DNA of 62,493 nt. Source: Lachnospiraceae bacterium. Its GTDB lineage: Bacteria; Bacillota; Clostridia; Lachnospirales; Lachnospiraceae. The stretch lies in NCBI GenBank assembly GCA_016291655.1, contig JAEEYF010000060.1, positions 1 through 62,493 on the forward strand, written 5' to 3'. Positions 41,349 through 50,118 of this stretch are shown here, in pieces (position 1 is the first letter of the stretch; the number at the start of each line of letters is the position of its first letter). Below the pieces are notes generated by a model. It had not been told where the DNA came from and made no database searches. It worked only from the letters and a program-made list of their open reading frames with translations. A program made the position numbers and the translations under genes.

Positions 41349-42853
41349 TGAGCATGGAATTTATATATCCGGAATTTGAAGTCATCCGAAACGAAAACAG
41401 ATGCACAAACTGCCGCATCTGTGAAAAGCAATGTTCCAACGGTGTTCACACCTATGATCCGGGAAAAAAGATCATGATAAGCGACGATTCCAAATGTGTT
41501 GATTGCCAGCGTTGTGTATCCTTCTGTCCCACAAAGGCTCTTAAGATCGTAAAGAGCAACAACACCTTCAAAGAAAACGCAAACTGGTCGGACAGCACCA
41601 TAAACGAGGTATTCAAACAGGCAACGGGCGGCGGAGTTCTTCTTTCCTCAATGGGAAATCCCACCACTCTTCCCGTCTATTGGGATAAGATACTGATCAA
41701 TGCCTCACAGGTTACAAATCCTCCCATCGATCCCTTGAGAGAACCTATGGAAACCAGGGTTTCGCTTGGCAAGAAACCCGAAAAGATCAAAAGAGACGAG
41801 AACGGGCAGATCATATGCGATCTTTCTCCCCAGATCGAGCTCTCGATGCCCGTGATGTTTTCAGCCATGAGCTACGGCTCAATCAGCTACAATGCCCATG
41901 CGGCTCTTGCCAAAGCAGCAACAGACCTGGGCATACTCTACAACACCGGTGAAGGCGGACTTCATGAGGATTTCTACCGCTACGGTCCCAACACCATAGT
42001 TCAGGTCGCCAGCGGACGTTTCGGTGTTCACGAGGACTACCTCGAAGCAGGCGCCGCCATTGAGATCAAGATGGGCCAGGGAGCAAAGCCCGGTATAGGC
42101 GGTCATCTTCCCGGTGCCAAAATTGTCGGAGACGTTTCAAAAACAAGGATGATACCCGAGGGCTCGGATGCCATTTCCCCCGCGCCTCACCATGACATAT
42201 ATTCCATCGAGGATCTTCGTCAGCTGGTCTTTTCCTTAAAGGAAGCCACCGACTACAAAAAGCCCGTGATCGTAAAAGTCGCTGCGGTACACAATATAGC
42301 GGCCATCGCGGGAGGCATAGCCCGAAGCGGAGCTGACATCATAGCGATCGATGGCTTCCGCGGAGGCACCGGTGCGGCTCCCACAAGAATAAGGGACAAT
42401 GTGGGCATACCCATTGAACTTGCATTGGCTTCCGTTGACCGCCGTCTTCGCGAAGAGGGTATCAGGAACAATGTTTCTCTCGTAGTCGGAGGTTCCATCA
42501 GAAACTCCGCAGATGTGATAAAAGCCATTGCCCTGGGCGCAGACGCCTGCTACGTGGCAACCGCCGCTCTGCTCGCAATGGGCTGTCATCTCTGTCGTTC
42601 CTGTCAGACAGGCAGATGTAACTGGGGCATAGCCACTCAGCGCCCGGATCTTGTGAGCCGCCTCGATCCCGAAGTCGCGAGCCGCAGACTTGAAAACCTC
42701 ATTACCGCATGGCGGAATGAGATCATGGAAATGATGGGCGGAATGGGCATAAATTCCATAGAAGCCCTTCGCGGAAACCGTCTCATGCTCCGCGGTATAG
42801 GACTCAACAGCAAAGAGCTGGAGATCTTGGGAATTGGACATGCGGGTGAATGA
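41348..42853 (+). CDS. Glutamate synthase FMN-binding subunit with ferredoxin domain
   Basis: A 501-residue protein. An N-terminal region with two 4Fe-4S motifs (CTNCRICEKQC and CVDCQRCVSFCP, about 17-65) precedes the FMN TIM-barrel domain of glutamate synthase (about 100-490: SAMSYGSISYNAHAALAKAA, GQGAKPGIGGHLPGAKI, IAIDGFRGGTGAAPT). A third Cys cluster lies in GCHLCRSCQTGRCNWGIATQ. It makes glutamate from 2-oxoglutarate and the ammonia released by the preceding subunit. No NADPH subunit (GltD) is in the window, so electrons probably come from ferredoxin (inference). Confidence 0.92.
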   Translation: MSMEFIYPEFEVIRNENRCTNCRICEKQCSNGVHTYDPGKKIMISDDSKCVDCQRCVSFCPTKALKIVKSNNTFKENANWSDSTINEVFKQATGGGVLLSSMGNPTTLPVYWDKILINASQVTNPPIDPLREPMETRVSLGKKPEKIKRDENGQIICDLSPQIELSMPVMFSAMSYGSISYNAHAALAKAATDLGILYNTGEGGLHEDFYRYGPNTIVQVASGRFGVHEDYLEAGAAIEIKMGQGAKPGIGGHLPGAKIVGDVSKTRMIPEGSDAISPAPHHDIYSIEDLRQLVFSLKEATDYKKPVIVKVAAVHNIAAIAGGIARSGADIIAIDGFRGGTGAAPTRIRDNVGIPIELALASVDRRLREEGIRNNVSLVVGGSIRNSADVIKAIALGADACYVATAALLAMGCHLCRSCQTGRCNWGIATQRPDLVSRLDPEVASRRLENLITAWRNEIMEMMGGMGINSIEALRGNRLMLRGIGLNSKELEILGIGHAGE

Positions 42854-42903
42854 AAAATATTGCAAATTTAATCCACATATGTAAAAATAATCGGAGGTAA
42901 CAT

Positions 42904-43623
42904 ATGAAAATACACGCGGAGGATTTAGATCCCAAAGCCATAAACGATGCCATAAAAAGCTCGGACGGCGCATGTACCGTCGAAGGTTGCTGCGGTCAGC
43001 GTTTCATAGGCGCAGGCATGTCGGACAGATCCATCGAGATCCACGGAATTCCCGGGAATGCGCTGGGTGCCTATCTTAACGGTGCCTGCATCACTGTTTG
43101 CGGAAATTCCCAGGATGCGGTAGGGGACACCATGAATGCGGGAAAGATCGTGATACACGGCAATATAGGCGACGCGGCAGGCTATGCCATGAGAGGCGGC
43201 AAGATCTTTGTTAAAGGAAACGCAGGCTATCGCGCGGGCATTCATATGAAAGCCTACAAGGAAAAGATCCCGGTCATGGTGATCGGTGGTCGTGCAGGCA
43301 GCTTCCTCGGAGAATATCAGGCGGGAGGTATCATCATCGTTTTGAATCTCTCCGAACCCGATAAAAAGATCGTCGGAAACTTCCCCTGTACAGGTATGCA
43401 CGGCGGAAAAATGTTTCTGCGGTCGGATTGTAAGGACATTGTCTTTCCCGACAGAGTGACCGCTACACGTGCCACCGAAACCGACAAGAACGAGATAAGG
43501 GCCTACCTTGAAGAGTTTTGCGGGTACTTTGACCGCAATGCGGATGATATCCTGTCGGAGGAGTTCACCGTGATCGAGCCCGACAGCAACAACCCGTACA
43601 GACAGATGTATGTGGCTAATTGA
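42904..43623 (+). CDS. Glutamate synthase GXGXG-domain subunit
   Basis: A 239-residue protein made of the GltB C-terminal beta-helix: repeated G-x-G segments such as GIPGNALGAYLNGACITV, GNSQDAVGDTMNAGKIVI, GNIGDAAGYAMRGGKIFV. It is the structural third part of glutamate synthase, here a separate chain. CGGAGG stands 8 bases before the ATG, 50 bases after the FMN subunit. The last ~60 residues (from about 178) add a helical tail. Confidence 0.9.
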   Translation: MKIHAEDLDPKAINDAIKSSDGACTVEGCCGQRFIGAGMSDRSIEIHGIPGNALGAYLNGACITVCGNSQDAVGDTMNAGKIVIHGNIGDAAGYAMRGGKIFVKGNAGYRAGIHMKAYKEKIPVMVIGGRAGSFLGEYQAGGIIIVLNLSEPDKKIVGNFPCTGMHGGKMFLRSDCKDIVFPDRVTATRATETDKNEIRAYLEEFCGYFDRNADDILSEEFTVIEPDSNNPYRQMYVAN

Positions 43624-43673
43624 ACAGCTATCGCTTTTGCATTGAGCCATTATTAAGTGGAGGGAATATAAAC

Positions 43674-44891
43674 ATGAAATATTCAAAGGATGAGATCTTA
43701 CAATTTATGGAAGAGGAAGACGTTAAGTTTATCCGACTTGCATTTTGCGATGTTTTCGGCCGTCAAAAAAACATTTCCATCATGCCCAGTGAACTCCCGC
43801 GTGCTTTTGAACAGGGAATAGTCTTTGATGCCTCATCTATCATGGGGTTCGGGGACGAAACACACAGCGACCTTATGCTCCATCCGGAGGCAGACACCTT
43901 AGTACCTCTGCCCTGGCGTCCGGAGCACGGCCGGGTTGTGCAGATGTTTTCTTCCATAACCTATCCCGACGGCACTCCTTTTGAGTGCGATACACGCCAT
44001 CTCCTGAAAGAAGCCGTAAAAGATGCAACCGATGCGGGTCTCCGCTTTACCTTCGGTGCAGAGATGGAATTCTATCTCTTCCTTCTTGACGAATTCGGCA
44101 AAAAAACTTTGATCCCTTCCGATGAAGCGGGTTATATGGACATCGCCCCCGATGACCACGGAGAAAATGTTCGGCGTGAGATATGCCTGACATTGGAAAA
44201 AATGAGCATACATCCCGAAAGCTCTCATCATGAGGAGGGTCCCGGACAGAGCGAAATAGATTTCCGTTACTCGGATCCCCTCATGGCCGCGGATAATGCA
44301 CAGACATTCCAGCGTGTTGTTAAGACAGTAGCCGACAGAAACGGACTTTGCGCAGACTTTTCGCCCAAACCGCTTAAGGATATGCCCGGAAACGGCTTCC
44401 ACATCAATATGTCTGTTTATCCGTTTGATGAAAATAACAACTTTCAATATATGATCGCGGGAATAATGAAGCACATCAAGGCCATGACATTATTCCTGAA
44501 TCCAACGGAACAATCTTATACAAGACTCGGCAACAATAAGGCTCCGGGTTACATTACCCAGTCTGCCGAAAACCGTTCGCAGCTCATCCGTATACCCGCC
44601 GCAGTCGGAGAATACCGTCGTGCAGAGCTGCGTTCCCCCGATCCCTGTGCCAATCCCTATCTCGCGTTTGCACTCCTGATCTGGGCAGGTCTTGACGGGA
44701 TCAGAAGCAAACAGCTTCCGCCCGAGCCCGCAAATGTCAATCTTTACACTGCTCCCGAGGAGGTACTCGGGAAATATGAAAAACTTCCCGGCTGCTATCA
44801 GGAAGCCTGCAAGACGGCTTTGCAGGCAGAGTTTATCAGATCGCATATCCCGTCAGCGATCCTGGATATATACAGCAAGCTCAAAGATTGA
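43674..44891 (+). CDS. Glutamine synthetase, short type I-like
   Basis: A 405-residue GSI-like enzyme, shorter than the usual 440-470. It has an N-terminal beta-grasp (VKFIRLAFCDVFGRQKN) and the catalytic segments FTFGAEMEFYLF, EEGPGQSEIDFRY, GNGFHINMSV, NRSQLIRIPA and RRAELRSPDPCANPYLAFA. The C-terminal NLYTAPEEV loop stands where adenylylated enzymes carry their Tyr. I start at ATG 43674 (GGAGGG upstream). With glnN, the island holds two glutamine synthetases of different types. Activity is likely but not certain given the shortened frame and the KPLKDMPGN variant of the usual catalytic loop. Confidence 0.88.
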   Translation: MKYSKDEILQFMEEEDVKFIRLAFCDVFGRQKNISIMPSELPRAFEQGIVFDASSIMGFGDETHSDLMLHPEADTLVPLPWRPEHGRVVQMFSSITYPDGTPFECDTRHLLKEAVKDATDAGLRFTFGAEMEFYLFLLDEFGKKTLIPSDEAGYMDIAPDDHGENVRREICLTLEKMSIHPESSHHEEGPGQSEIDFRYSDPLMAADNAQTFQRVVKTVADRNGLCADFSPKPLKDMPGNGFHINMSVYPFDENNNFQYMIAGIMKHIKAMTLFLNPTEQSYTRLGNNKAPGYITQSAENRSQLIRIPAAVGEYRRAELRSPDPCANPYLAFALLIWAGLDGIRSKQLPPEPANVNLYTAPEEVLGKYEKLPGCYQEACKTALQAEFIRSHIPSAILDIYSKLKD

Positions 44892-44929
44892 ACTATATTT
44901 AAAAATTTTTCCCGAAGGGACGATTCCGT

Positions 44930-45514
44930 ATGGGTCTTAAAGAGCGCATTTACAGCGTCCTCGTTGTTTCGTCGACAGAAAAATTGAATACAGCGCTTTC
45001 CTCTCTTCTTTTGGAGTGTTCTTATCGCCCCGTTCGCTTTGTGTCTGATATCAGCTCTGCAAAAAGGATCTGGAGCGAAAGCAGTTACGACTTTATCATC
45101 ATCAACTCCCCTCTTCCGGACGATGCGGGTGTCCGCTTTGCCATAGATGCCGCCGCCTCAAAGGGAACGGTTGTTTTGCTTTTACTTCGCCCCGACGTTT
45201 ATTATGAAACGCGTGAGCGGGTTGTGGAACATGGTGTTTTCACCCTTGCAAAGCCCCTCTCCCGCCCTGTTATACTCAGCGCCCTCGATTGGCTGGAAAG
45301 TGCCAGAGAGCGACTGAAACGTCTCGACCTCAAAACCCTTTCCGTCGAAGAAAAGATGGAGCAGATACGTACCGTCAACCGAGCCAAGTGGCTTCTGATC
45401 TCCGAGTTAAGTATGGAGGAGCCTGAAGCCCACCGTTACATCGAAAAGCAGGCCATGGACCGCGGTCTTTCAAAACGCGCCGTTGCCGAAGAAATTATAA
45501 AAACCTACGGCTGA
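44930..45514 (+). CDS. nitR: ANTAR-domain antiterminator, NitR-like
   Basis: A 194-residue protein: a receiver-like N-terminal domain (about 7-125), a coiled-coil joint and a C-terminal ANTAR RNA-binding domain (about 138-194: VNRAKWLLISELSMEEPEAHRYIEKQ, then GLSKRAVAEEIIKTYG). The receiver is degenerate: the usual phospho-Asp position reads FIIINSPLPDDAGV, so it may not be phosphorylated. ANTAR proteins bind hexaloop hairpins and prevent termination. A NitR antiterminator sits beside glnA and glutamate synthase genes in Clostridium saccharobutylicum (established). Its likely targets are the two leaders at 38062-38191 and 40158-40217. Confidence 0.85.
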   Translation: MGLKERIYSVLVVSSTEKLNTALSSLLLECSYRPVRFVSDISSAKRIWSESSYDFIIINSPLPDDAGVRFAIDAAASKGTVVLLLLRPDVYYETRERVVEHGVFTLAKPLSRPVILSALDWLESARERLKRLDLKTLSVEEKMEQIRTVNRAKWLLISELSMEEPEAHRYIEKQAMDRGLSKRAVAEEIIKTYG

Positions 45515-45543
45515 TGAACCCCGGGGACGGGGTTGTGGTGTCA
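45512..45543. repeat. REP-like half element R4
   Basis: CCCCGGGGACGGGGTTGTGG followed by GTGTCA, beginning at the stop codon of the ANTAR gene. It has the family core and right arm, but the left arm does not pair. It lies in the 46-base gap before the second asnB, whose ribosome binding site (AAAGGTAG) follows at once. Confidence 0.7.
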
Positions 45544-45560
45544 TTTTTAAAGGTAGAAAT

Positions 45561-47387
45561 ATGTGTGGAATATGCGGATTTACCGGAAAAATAGAGGATA
45601 GGGAAGAAATTCTCGAAAAAATGATGAACAGGATCATCCATCGTGGTCCGGACAGTGCGGGGAAACACATCTCCGAAGGGATCGCCATGGGTTTCAGACG
45701 CCTTGCCATCATAGACCTGAACAATGGCGACCAGCCCATGTACAATGAAGGCAAAACGCTGGTCGTGACCTTTAACGGTGAGATATATAACTACAAAGAA
45801 CTCAGATGTGACCTTGAAGCCAAAGGTCACATCTTTTCAAATAACGCGGATACGGAGGTGCTTCTCCACGGTTACGAGGAATACGGCACTTCTCTTGTTA
45901 CCATGCTCCGCGGAATGTTCACCTTCGTGCTCTGGGATCTGAAGTCCAAAACCCTTTTCGGAGCCAGAGATCACTTCGGCATCAAGCCCTTTTACTATAC
46001 CCTTCTCGGCAGCGACCTGGCCTACGGCTCTGAGATAAAGTCCATCCTTGAGCATCCTGCCTATAAAAAAGAGGTGAACCCCGAGGCTCTGGAAAACTAT
46101 CTCACTTTTCAATACTCCGTTCTTCCCGAGACCTTCTTTAAAGGCATATACAAACTGAATGCGGGCCACTATTTTGTTTTTAAAGACGGCGAAATGCAGA
46201 TCACCCGTTATTTTGATCCCACCTTTGCTCCGAATGAAACACTTGATCATGAAAAGACGGTCGACAAAATAGACGAGACTCTTCAGGAGTCTGTGAAGGC
46301 CCATATGATAGCAGACGTGGAAGTCGGTTCTTTCCTGTCGTCGGGCGTGGATTCAAGCTATGTTGCGGCCTCCTTCCACGGCGACAAGACCTTTACGGTA
46401 GGCTTTGATTATGAAAAATACAATGAGATCGACTATGCCAAGTCCCTTTCCTCAAAGGTGGGCATAGACAATTACAGCCGCCTGATCACTACAGACGAAT
46501 ACTGGGATGTGCTGCCAAAGATCCAGTACCATATGGATGAACCCCTGGCAGATCCTTCCGCAGTGGCGCTCTACTTTGTGTCGGAAACGGCTGCAAAGCA
46601 TGTTAAGGTAGCCCTTTCCGGAGAAGGTGCGGATGAATTCTTCGGAGGCTACAACATCTATCACGAGCCCTTTTCCCTTTCCGGCTATCAAAAACTGCCA
46701 TTGGGGTTAAGACGCGGTCTTGCAAAGATCGCCAAGGCTATGCCCGTAAACTTCAAGGGCAAGAACTTCCTGATCCGCGGAAGCAAGTCGGTGGAGGAAC
46801 GCTTTATAGGAAATGCCTTCATCTTCACCGAGGAGGAAAGGGCGAAGATCCTTAAAGCTCCCACAGGAAAATATGACCACAAGGACCTTACGGCTCCCTT
46901 TTACAAAAAGCAGGAAAACTCGGATGATGTCACTAAGATGCAATACATCGACACCAACTTCTGGCTCATAGGAGACATTCTTCTCAAGGCAGACAAGATG
47001 AGCATGGCAAATTCCCTGGAGGTGCGTGTGCCGTTCCTGGACCGCAAGGTGTTTGAACTTGCCCGCACTCTCCCCACCCGTTTCAAGGTGAATGACAGAA
47101 ACACCAAAGTAGCCATGCGCGCTGCCGCCCATCGTCATCTCCCCGATGTCGTGGCTGAGAAAAAGAAGCTGGGCTTCCCCGTCCCCATCCGTATCTGGCT
47201 CAAAGAGGACAAATACTACGGCATAATAAAAGCCGCCTTTACAAGCAAGGCGGCAGAGAAGTTCTTTAATACTTCCGAAATAGTCCGGCTTCTGGATGAT
47301 CATCGCTCAAGTAAAGCCGATAACAGCCGGAAGGTCTGGACTGTATATATGTTTTTGGTGTGGTACGCTAAATTTTTTCAAACTTAA
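45561..47387 (+). CDS. asnB: Asparagine synthase (glutamine-hydrolysing), second copy
   Basis: A 608-residue enzyme with nucleophile Cys2 (MCGICGFTGKIED), amidotransferase marks (HRGPDSAGKH, FRRLAIIDLNNGDQPM, NGEIYNYKEL) and synthetase loop VGSFLSSGVDSSYVAA. The MCGICG start and length are those of the B. subtilis AsnB/AsnO group, distinct from the copy at 32575. It closes the plus-strand nitrogen arm. Its last 20 bases overlap the convergent DUF2500-like gene. Confidence 0.94.
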   Translation: MCGICGFTGKIEDREEILEKMMNRIIHRGPDSAGKHISEGIAMGFRRLAIIDLNNGDQPMYNEGKTLVVTFNGEIYNYKELRCDLEAKGHIFSNNADTEVLLHGYEEYGTSLVTMLRGMFTFVLWDLKSKTLFGARDHFGIKPFYYTLLGSDLAYGSEIKSILEHPAYKKEVNPEALENYLTFQYSVLPETFFKGIYKLNAGHYFVFKDGEMQITRYFDPTFAPNETLDHEKTVDKIDETLQESVKAHMIADVEVGSFLSSGVDSSYVAASFHGDKTFTVGFDYEKYNEIDYAKSLSSKVGIDNYSRLITTDEYWDVLPKIQYHMDEPLADPSAVALYFVSETAAKHVKVALSGEGADEFFGGYNIYHEPFSLSGYQKLPLGLRRGLAKIAKAMPVNFKGKNFLIRGSKSVEERFIGNAFIFTEEERAKILKAPTGKYDHKDLTAPFYKKQENSDDVTKMQYIDTNFWLIGDILLKADKMSMANSLEVRVPFLDRKVFELARTLPTRFKVNDRNTKVAMRAAAHRHLPDVVAEKKKLGFPVPIRIWLKEDKYYGIIKAAFTSKAAEKFFNTSEIVRLLDDHRSSKADNSRKVWTVYMFLVWYAKFFQT

Positions 47388-47676
47388 GGAATTTGGTCCC
47401 TTTGAATGAGAGATTTCCCTTCTCCCCTTCGATAATACCGTCGGCTTTTTTGAAAGGTACCCTCAGTTCCAGTATGTCACCGCTTTCGGCTTTAAACGTC
47501 ACAGGAAGCTTTCTGTTGTTTCCCTCAAAGTCCGTTCCCTTTGCCAGCACGGTGACTGCCATAGTAAACTCCGTAGAAGGTTTGCTGATGCGAACTCCGG
47601 AAATAGCTTTTGCAAGTAATACCATTAATGCCAATAATCCTATAAAGAGAAAAATAAAAAATATGGTTGCAAACAT
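47368..47676 (-). CDS. DUF2500-like small membrane protein
   Basis: A 102-residue protein with one N-terminal membrane segment (about 3-24) and a beta-rich domain ending in GEKGNLSFKGTKFLKFEKI, which fits the DUF2500 family. The function is unknown. GGGGGATC precedes the ATG. The 118 bases upstream (47677-47794) hold a TATAAT on the minus strand without a good -35 and nothing else I recognise. Confidence 0.7.
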   Translation of the reverse strand: MFATIFFIFLFIGLLALMVLLAKAISGVRISKPSTEFTMAVTVLAKGTDFEGNNRKLPVTFKAESGDILELRVPFKKADGIIEGEKGNLSFKGTKFLKFEKI

Positions 47677-47794
47677 GGCGTTGATCCCCCAAAAAATATT
47701 TTTGCATCTTTATTAAGATACCATTATAATTACATCTTTTCAACCGCCATTTTTCCGAAATAAGGGGATTTAACTCTCTCTCTGCCTTACCTCC

Positions 47795-47995
47795 TCATTC
47801 AAGCATATCCCAAAACAACTCATCCAGAGTTTTGTTTAAGACCTTGCAGATGGCAATGCAAAGATTAATTGTAGGGTTGTAATCACCTTTTTCAATTGCA
47901 TTTATGGTTTGTCGGGAGACCTTCACCTTGTCCGCCAATTCCTGCTGAGACATGTCCAAAGCAGCTCTGGCGGCTTTTAATTTAAGGTTTTTCAT
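47795..47995 (-). CDS. XRE-family regulator (66 residues)
   Basis: A compact helix-turn-helix protein: KAARAALDMSQQELADKVKV, SRQTINAIEKGDYNPTINLC. It is almost only the DNA-binding domain, as in YozG/HipB-like regulators. GGAGG precedes the ATG. It is the last gene of a CPBP protease/membrane protein/regulator operon and is the best candidate to bind the palindrome over that operon's promoter (50009-50050). Confidence 0.88.
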   Translation of the reverse strand: MKNLKLKAARAALDMSQQELADKVKVSRQTINAIEKGDYNPTINLCIAICKVLNKTLDELFWDMLE

Positions 47996-48015
47996 TTCAT
48001 TCCTCCGCGCTTCTT

Positions 48016-49065
48016 TTAATCTTGCTCATCCGCCTCGCTCCTTTTGTCCTGAACGCGCTTAATGATCACGACAGCTATCAGTATCGCCATGGCAATACCC
48101 GCCAAAAGGCCACCGCACCCGAAAAAGGTGATCATTCCGTCCTTAACGGCATCACCGTTAATGACATGATATATACCGATCACGATATCCATTACAGTCA
48201 GAACTATATAAAAACCGAAAAGGAAACTGCGATTATCATCCGGCCGAAAATAAGCGTCCTTAAGGATCGCATATATTGCATAGACAAGCACCGATATCAA
48301 TATGCCCACAAGTATCAGAGTCATATTATCCACAGGCATTTTGAACGATCCGACGAAATCTGCCGCGGCGTAGCATACCTCCAACAATACCATATATATG
48401 AGCATTGTAATAAAAGCGTACTTATATGCCTTTCCCCGATTAACAATCTGGCGCTCGTCGTACACTTGAGAGCACGCCTCTCCCTTTCTGCTCACATTTA
48501 AAATGATGACTGTCAGCAAAATGCCCACGATCATAGCGCCTATCAGCATGGCCAGAGTAAACTGTTGCCCGCTTTCTCTGACAGAAACGGTATACTTCAT
48601 GAATGCAGTCCCGTCCTTGTAGAAATCGGAAGCAACGGGATTAACCGTTTCCTCATCATCCAATCCATGCTGCTTTGCGAAGGCATCAAAGGCTTCGGGG
48701 CTTGCTAAAAACTCAATATTGAATCTATATTTTCCCTTGCTCAGTTTTTTGGGCAGCGTCTCGATCCGTGCCAAAGAGCCTGTTCCGCTAAAGATCTCAT
48801 TCCCGTTGCCGTCCGTGACGAATATGCCTGTAATAAACGAAGGTTCTTCATTGTCCATCCAATCCATGATCATCACATATTCACCGCTTTTATTGACGGT
48901 TATCGTCGGCTGAAGTTTTCCCCTGAGTGCAACCCCGTCTTCTATTTCCACCATCACAGTGGTATTGGTCGAGTAATTGTGCCTCGGAAAGAAGTACAAA
49001 ACAACCGATAACACAAACATGATTCCCATAACACAGGCTAAAACGATCTTGTTTTTCTTAGACAT
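48016..49065 (-). CDS. Uncharacterised multi-pass membrane protein
   Basis: A 349-residue protein I do not recognise. One N-terminal membrane segment (about 7-26) is followed by an extracytoplasmic beta-rich domain (about 30-175), then four membrane segments (about 180-345). ATG 49063-49065 has AAGGAG nine bases upstream, inside the end of the CPBP gene. The start overlaps that gene by 8 bases, and 20 bases separate its stop from the XRE gene, so the three genes form one operon. A membrane-stress or bacteriocin-immunity role is possible but not shown. Confidence 0.6.
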   Translation of the reverse strand: MSKKNKIVLACVMGIMFVLSVVLYFFPRHNYSTNTTVMVEIEDGVALRGKLQPTITVNKSGEYVMIMDWMDNEEPSFITGIFVTDGNGNEIFSGTGSLARIETLPKKLSKGKYRFNIEFLASPEAFDAFAKQHGLDDEETVNPVASDFYKDGTAFMKYTVSVRESGQQFTLAMLIGAMIVGILLTVIILNVSRKGEACSQVYDERQIVNRGKAYKYAFITMLIYMVLLEVCYAAADFVGSFKMPVDNMTLILVGILISVLVYAIYAILKDAYFRPDDNRSFLFGFYIVLTVMDIVIGIYHVINGDAVKDGMITFFGCGGLLAGIAMAILIAVVIIKRVQDKRSEADEQD

Positions 49066-49972
49066 TTGCCATATCTCCTTCTTGATCTGTTTCCGGCGAG
49101 TTTTCTTTTCCGACAATCCCAAATCTTACTCCGACAAAAGCCGCAACGCATCCCAATACAATAAACAGTATAATGGGCGGGAAATTTATCGGAACAAGCA
49201 TACCGATAAAGTTGTTTATCATGTGACAGCATATGCAGGGTATCACAGAGTTATACCTGTAAGCCACGTATCCCCAGAAAAGTCCCATGGGAATTACATA
49301 TATTCCCTGAATGATATTCAAATGCATCACACTGAAAATGATCGTGCTTATGAGAATACAACCGACAATACCGAACGCTCTCTTGGAACGCTTGAATATT
49401 ATGCCGCGCATTATCAGTTCCTCGGTGATCGGAGCAAGGATGACAGCAGAGATCAGACCAATGATCTGCGTGCCGTCTCCCAGAGCCATGTTCAGCACGT
49501 TGTTGACATTTTCCGCCGTCTTAGGCATCAATAACGTGCTGATCGAAGACAACGTTCCTGCCAATCCCCAGGCCGCAATCGCACCCGTAAGGATGAACAC
49601 CGCATCGGGCCATCCCTTAAAGTTTTCTTTAAGAGTTCTGTTTCCGGCAGTTCCTTTTTCCTTCTTAACATAACCGAAATAGTACCATATGCCTGCTACC
49701 ACAAAGGTAATAATGCTTGCCGCAAATTGCAGATACATTATAATGGGCGTCGTGGTCACAAACTCGTTATACGCCTCGGTGTATTCCTTCGTATTTGCAC
49801 CGTATTGATTCACCAACTGAACGGACTTCGGTATTACTCCCACAAACGAGACCACTGCCTGGATCAATAAGCACGCAGCCATGACCCATATGCAGAACAG
49901 TACGGTCTTTACCTTCCCGCTTCCTGCGACATTCACACTTTTAGTTGCTACAGTTTCATTTATTTCATTCAT
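49058..49972 (-). CDS. CPBP-family intramembrane protease
   Basis: A 304-residue membrane protein with about seven to eight segments. The CPBP/Abi (Rce1-like) motifs are present: EE in ILAPITEELIMRGIIF (about 190-205) and the following FSVMHLNIIQG and NSVIPCICCHMINNF His motifs. Such proteins cleave within membranes and are often bacteriocin-maturation or immunity factors. ATG 49970-49972 follows GGGAGG. First gene of an operon with a strong promoter under a palindromic operator. Confidence 0.85.
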   Translation of the reverse strand: MNEINETVATKSVNVAGSGKVKTVLFCIWVMAACLLIQAVVSFVGVIPKSVQLVNQYGANTKEYTEAYNEFVTTTPIIMYLQFAASIITFVVAGIWYYFGYVKKEKGTAGNRTLKENFKGWPDAVFILTGAIAAWGLAGTLSSISTLLMPKTAENVNNVLNMALGDGTQIIGLISAVILAPITEELIMRGIIFKRSKRAFGIVGCILISTIIFSVMHLNIIQGIYVIPMGLFWGYVAYRYNSVIPCICCHMINNFIGMLVPINFPPIILFIVLGCVAAFVGVRFGIVGKENSPETDQEGDMANV

Positions 49973-49997
49973 AACTCTACCTCCCTTAGGTGAGATC

Positions 49998-50050
49998 ACT
50001 ATAACATCTGTTTTACATTTTGTCAACTATATTTTACAAAATGTAAAACA
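49998..50050 (-). promoter_or_regulatory. Promoter and operator of the CPBP operon
   Basis: TTGACA (50021-50026), 17-base spacer, TATAGT (49998-50003). A perfect 13-bp inverted repeat, TGTTTTACATTTT (50009-50021) and AAAATGTAAAACA (50038-50050), brackets the -35, with a local TTTTACA/TGTAAAA repeat between. This is a strong repressor-site layout, likely for the XRE protein at the operon's end (inferred). The 334-base gap to the next gene is otherwise the MITE. Confidence 0.8.
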
Positions 50051-50118
50051 TTATCTTCTGACGGGCTTTTAATATCTGCCCCCGATTGTTTACAAACCAA
50101 ATAACAAGGTGTATCCTA

